In this document: positions 5,825-6,940 of the stretch, one piece after another
Numbering within the stretch: position 1 is the stretch's first letter
Layout of the letters: every line of letters begins with the position of its first letter
NCBI GenBank assembly: GCA_945883455.1
Contig: CAMCXJ010000111.1
Location: 1 to 6,940, forward strand
Reading direction: 5' to 3'
Length of the DNA stretch: 6,940 bases
Origin: Prosthecobacter debontii
Lineage (GTDB): Bacteria > Verrucomicrobiota > Verrucomicrobiia > Verrucomicrobiales > Akkermansiaceae
Notes under the pieces: model-generated
Told to the model about the DNA's origin: nothing
Databases searched by the model: none
What the model saw: the letters and a program-made list of their open reading frames with translations, nothing else
Made by a program: the position numbers and the translations under genes

Positions 5825-5852
5825 TTCTTTCCCTATTTCGTCCAAAAAATCC

Positions 5853-5924
5853 TTGCAAGGCGTTTGCTAACGTGATGGATTCCCTGCCCGCCCGTTGGCG
5901 GACAAAACATTTCCCCATACGGCC
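5853..5924 (+). promoter_or_regulatory. rplU-rpmA upstream region and leader stem-loop
   Basis: A -35-like TTGCAA (5853-5858) lies in the palindrome ccttgcaagg. The -10 box is unclear: TGGATT at 5876 is a weak candidate. Downstream, CCGCC-CGTT-GGCGG (5888-5901) forms a GC-rich stem-loop in the leader, extendable by two pairs beyond a mismatch. Some bacteria regulate L21 through its leader RNA, but I cannot match this to a known family. Confidence 0.28.
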
Positions 5925-6236
5925 ATGGCCTACGCAGTAATCAAAACAGGCGGTAAACAATACCGCGTCCAGCAAGGCGACACCCTCGACGTCGAGAAAC
6001 TTGATGCCGAAGTCGATTCCGAAATTACTTTCAGCGAGGTTCTGCTTCGCGGTGAAGGCGACAGCGTGACGATCGGCGCACCCTTCATTGAAGGCGGCCA
6101 AGTCACCGCGAAAGTGGTCGACCAGTTCCGTGACGTGAAGGGAATCGCCTTCAAGTTCAAGCGTCGCAAGGGCTTCCACAAGACCAAAGGCTTCCGCCGC
6201 CACCTCACCAAGCTGGAGATCACCTCCATCGGATAA
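5925..6236 (+). CDS. rplU: Large ribosomal subunit protein L21
   Basis: This 103-residue protein, the standard length for bL21, begins MAYAVIKTGGKQYRVQQGD, the hallmark start. It ends with the basic rRNA-binding tail FKRRKGFHKTKGFRRHLTKLEI. It binds 23S rRNA in the large subunit. An in-frame TTG at 5895 would add ten residues (ADKTFPHTA region) not found in the family, so the ATG at 5925 is chosen. No Shine-Dalgarno sequence precedes it. It is divergent from the Fur-family gene and is followed after 21 bases by rpmA, the usual pair. Confidence 0.97.
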   Translation: MAYAVIKTGGKQYRVQQGDTLDVEKLDAEVDSEITFSEVLLRGEGDSVTIGAPFIEGGQVTAKVVDQFRDVKGIAFKFKRRKGFHKTKGFRRHLTKLEITSIG

Positions 6237-6257
6237 TCCCACAACCACCTCACTTCA

Positions 6258-6509
6258 ATGGCCCACAAAAAAGGACAAGGCTCCGTCAAGAACGGACGCG
6301 ACTCACGCAGCAATCGCCTCGGTGTGAAAAAATACGGCGGCCAGGCCGTGATCGCCGGCAATATCATCATCCGCCAGCGCGGCACCAAGGTTCATCCCGG
6401 TGTCAATGTCGGCTGCGGCAAGGATCACACTCTATTTGCCCTGACTGATGGCACCGTGAAGTTCGACCGCGAAGGCGGACGGGTGAACGTGGTCGCTATT
6501 GCGAACTGA
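6258..6509 (+). CDS. rpmA: Large ribosomal subunit protein L27
   Basis: This 83-residue protein has the bL27 pattern: the N-terminal tail MAHKKGQGSVKNGRDS that reaches the peptidyl-transferase centre, then RLGVKKYGGQ, the IIRQRGTKVHPGVNVGCGKDHTLFAL core and DGTVKF. It begins directly with MAHKKG, so it lacks the cleaved N-terminal extension seen in Firmicutes. It is co-transcribed with rplU and is followed 23 bases later by a strong terminator. obgE, often the next gene in other bacteria, is not here: the next gene runs the opposite way. The upstream sequence ccacctcacttca has no Shine-Dalgarno element. Confidence 0.97.
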   Translation: MAHKKGQGSVKNGRDSRSNRLGVKKYGGQAVIAGNIIIRQRGTKVHPGVNVGCGKDHTLFALTDGTVKFDREGGRVNVVAIAN

Positions 6510-6532
6510 GTTTCCACTCCAAGACCCTTTCG

Positions 6533-6566
6533 AAAAGCCTCTGGATAAAAATCCTGAGGCTTTTTT
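6533..6566. terminator. Bidirectional intrinsic terminator
   Basis: The stem is aaaagcctc, a T-T mismatch, ggat, loop aaaa, atcc, then gaggctttt with a run of six T. The plus strand ends the rplU-rpmA transcript. On the minus strand the A-run at 6533-6536 becomes a T-run, so it can also end the converging DUF2452 gene, whose stop codon (6565-6567) overlaps the T-run. Confidence 0.92.
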
Positions 6567-6940
6567 ATTGAAACGGGCTGCCGAACATTTCACGCGGATC
6601 AATCTCCGTGGAAGTCTCCTCCATCTTCCATTGCCGATCCACATTGAGGCGCACGGTGGCGAGGTGCTTGTGGCTCCATTCCTTGGGGCCGATCATGGAG
6701 AGCAGCTTCCGACCGCGAACCTCGTAGAGGTGATAGACCTGGCCCACGATGGGTTCGAAGTTGATGTCGGCCTCGTAGATGAGCTTGTTCCAGTTGAAGT
6801 GGTCGATGGCGGCGAGGTATTCCTCACGGATCTCCGTGAGCTTCTGCTGGAGTTCCCTTTCGACCTCCGAAATGCCTCGGGATTTGAAGGAGCTAAGATC
6901 ATTGGGAATGATCTTCGGGCTGAGAGTGGAGACGGGGTAA
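6565..6940 (-). CDS. DUF2452 protein, C-terminal part (partial)
   Basis: An open frame enters from the right edge and gives 124 codons before the TAA at 6565-6567. The visible part starts YPVSTLSPKIIPNDLSSF, passes a predicted charged helical stretch (EVERELQQKLTEIREEYLAA), then reaches NKLIYEADINFEPIVGQVYHLYE and LLSMIGPKEW, and ends near DPREMFGSPFQ. The FEP-VVG-YHLY and SMI-P-EW elements are those of the DUF2452 family, known in Bacteroidetes and in eukaryotic C1orf50-like proteins. Its biochemical role is unknown. An internal GTG at 6747 is not a start, because the frame is open and conserved upstream of it. The gene converges on rpmA and shares its terminator. Confidence 0.82.
   Translation of the reverse strand, partial: YPVSTLSPKIIPNDLSSFKSRGISEVERELQQKLTEIREEYLAAIDHFNWNKLIYEADINFEPIVGQVYHLYEVRGRKLLSMIGPKEWSHKHLATVRLNVDRQWKMEETSTEIDPREMFGSPFQ

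Noticed and set aside
5895..5924. TTG start giving a longer L21
   Set aside because: The ten extra residues are not part of L21, and they are encoded by the leader stem-loop region.

Overview
The window is chromosomal DNA from a GC-rich bacterium (protein-coding parts sampled at about 60-65% GC), most likely a member of the Verrucomicrobiota, possibly Luteolibacter-like. That placement rests on the look of the proteins and the operon layout. It is an inference, not a database result. No rRNA, tRNA, CRISPR array or insertion sequence was found, and no gap between genes reaches 300 bases.

Most of the window (1-5769) is one co-directional block on the minus strand. In transcription order it is: a Fur-family regulator, sufC, sufB, a hicB-hicA toxin-antitoxin pair, sufD, an ABC-2 type permease, and the N-terminal part of a GldG-like ABC auxiliary protein that runs off the left edge. 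SufC (ATPase), SufB and SufD together form the SufBC2D scaffold that builds iron-sulfur clusters. The cysteine desulfurase and sulfur-transfer partners (SufS, SufE/SufU) are not in the window. The regulator at the head of the block is a plausible controller of the suf genes, and a long inverted repeat with two Fur-box-like elements lies in its promoter.

To the right, rplU (L21) and rpmA (L27) run on the plus strand, divergent from the regulator across a 155-base intergenic region. They end in a strong stem-loop terminator that also works in the other direction. A DUF2452 protein on the minus strand converges on the same terminator, and its N-terminus lies beyond the right edge.

The least ordinary points are these. 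(1) A hicBA module sits inside the suf operon, exactly between sufB and sufD, in a block of about 47% GC. (2) Degenerate 7-bp-period tandem repeats lie in three same-strand gene junctions, and in two of them the repeat supplies the upstream gene's stop codon. (3) The Fur-family protein lacks the family's structural zinc cysteines and has Cys instead of Asp in the sensory metal site. (4) None of the ten start codons has a recognisable Shine-Dalgarno sequence, and several are preceded by C-rich ACC-type sequence. hicA is too short for a simple ORF cutoff and was found by translating the sufD-hicB gap.
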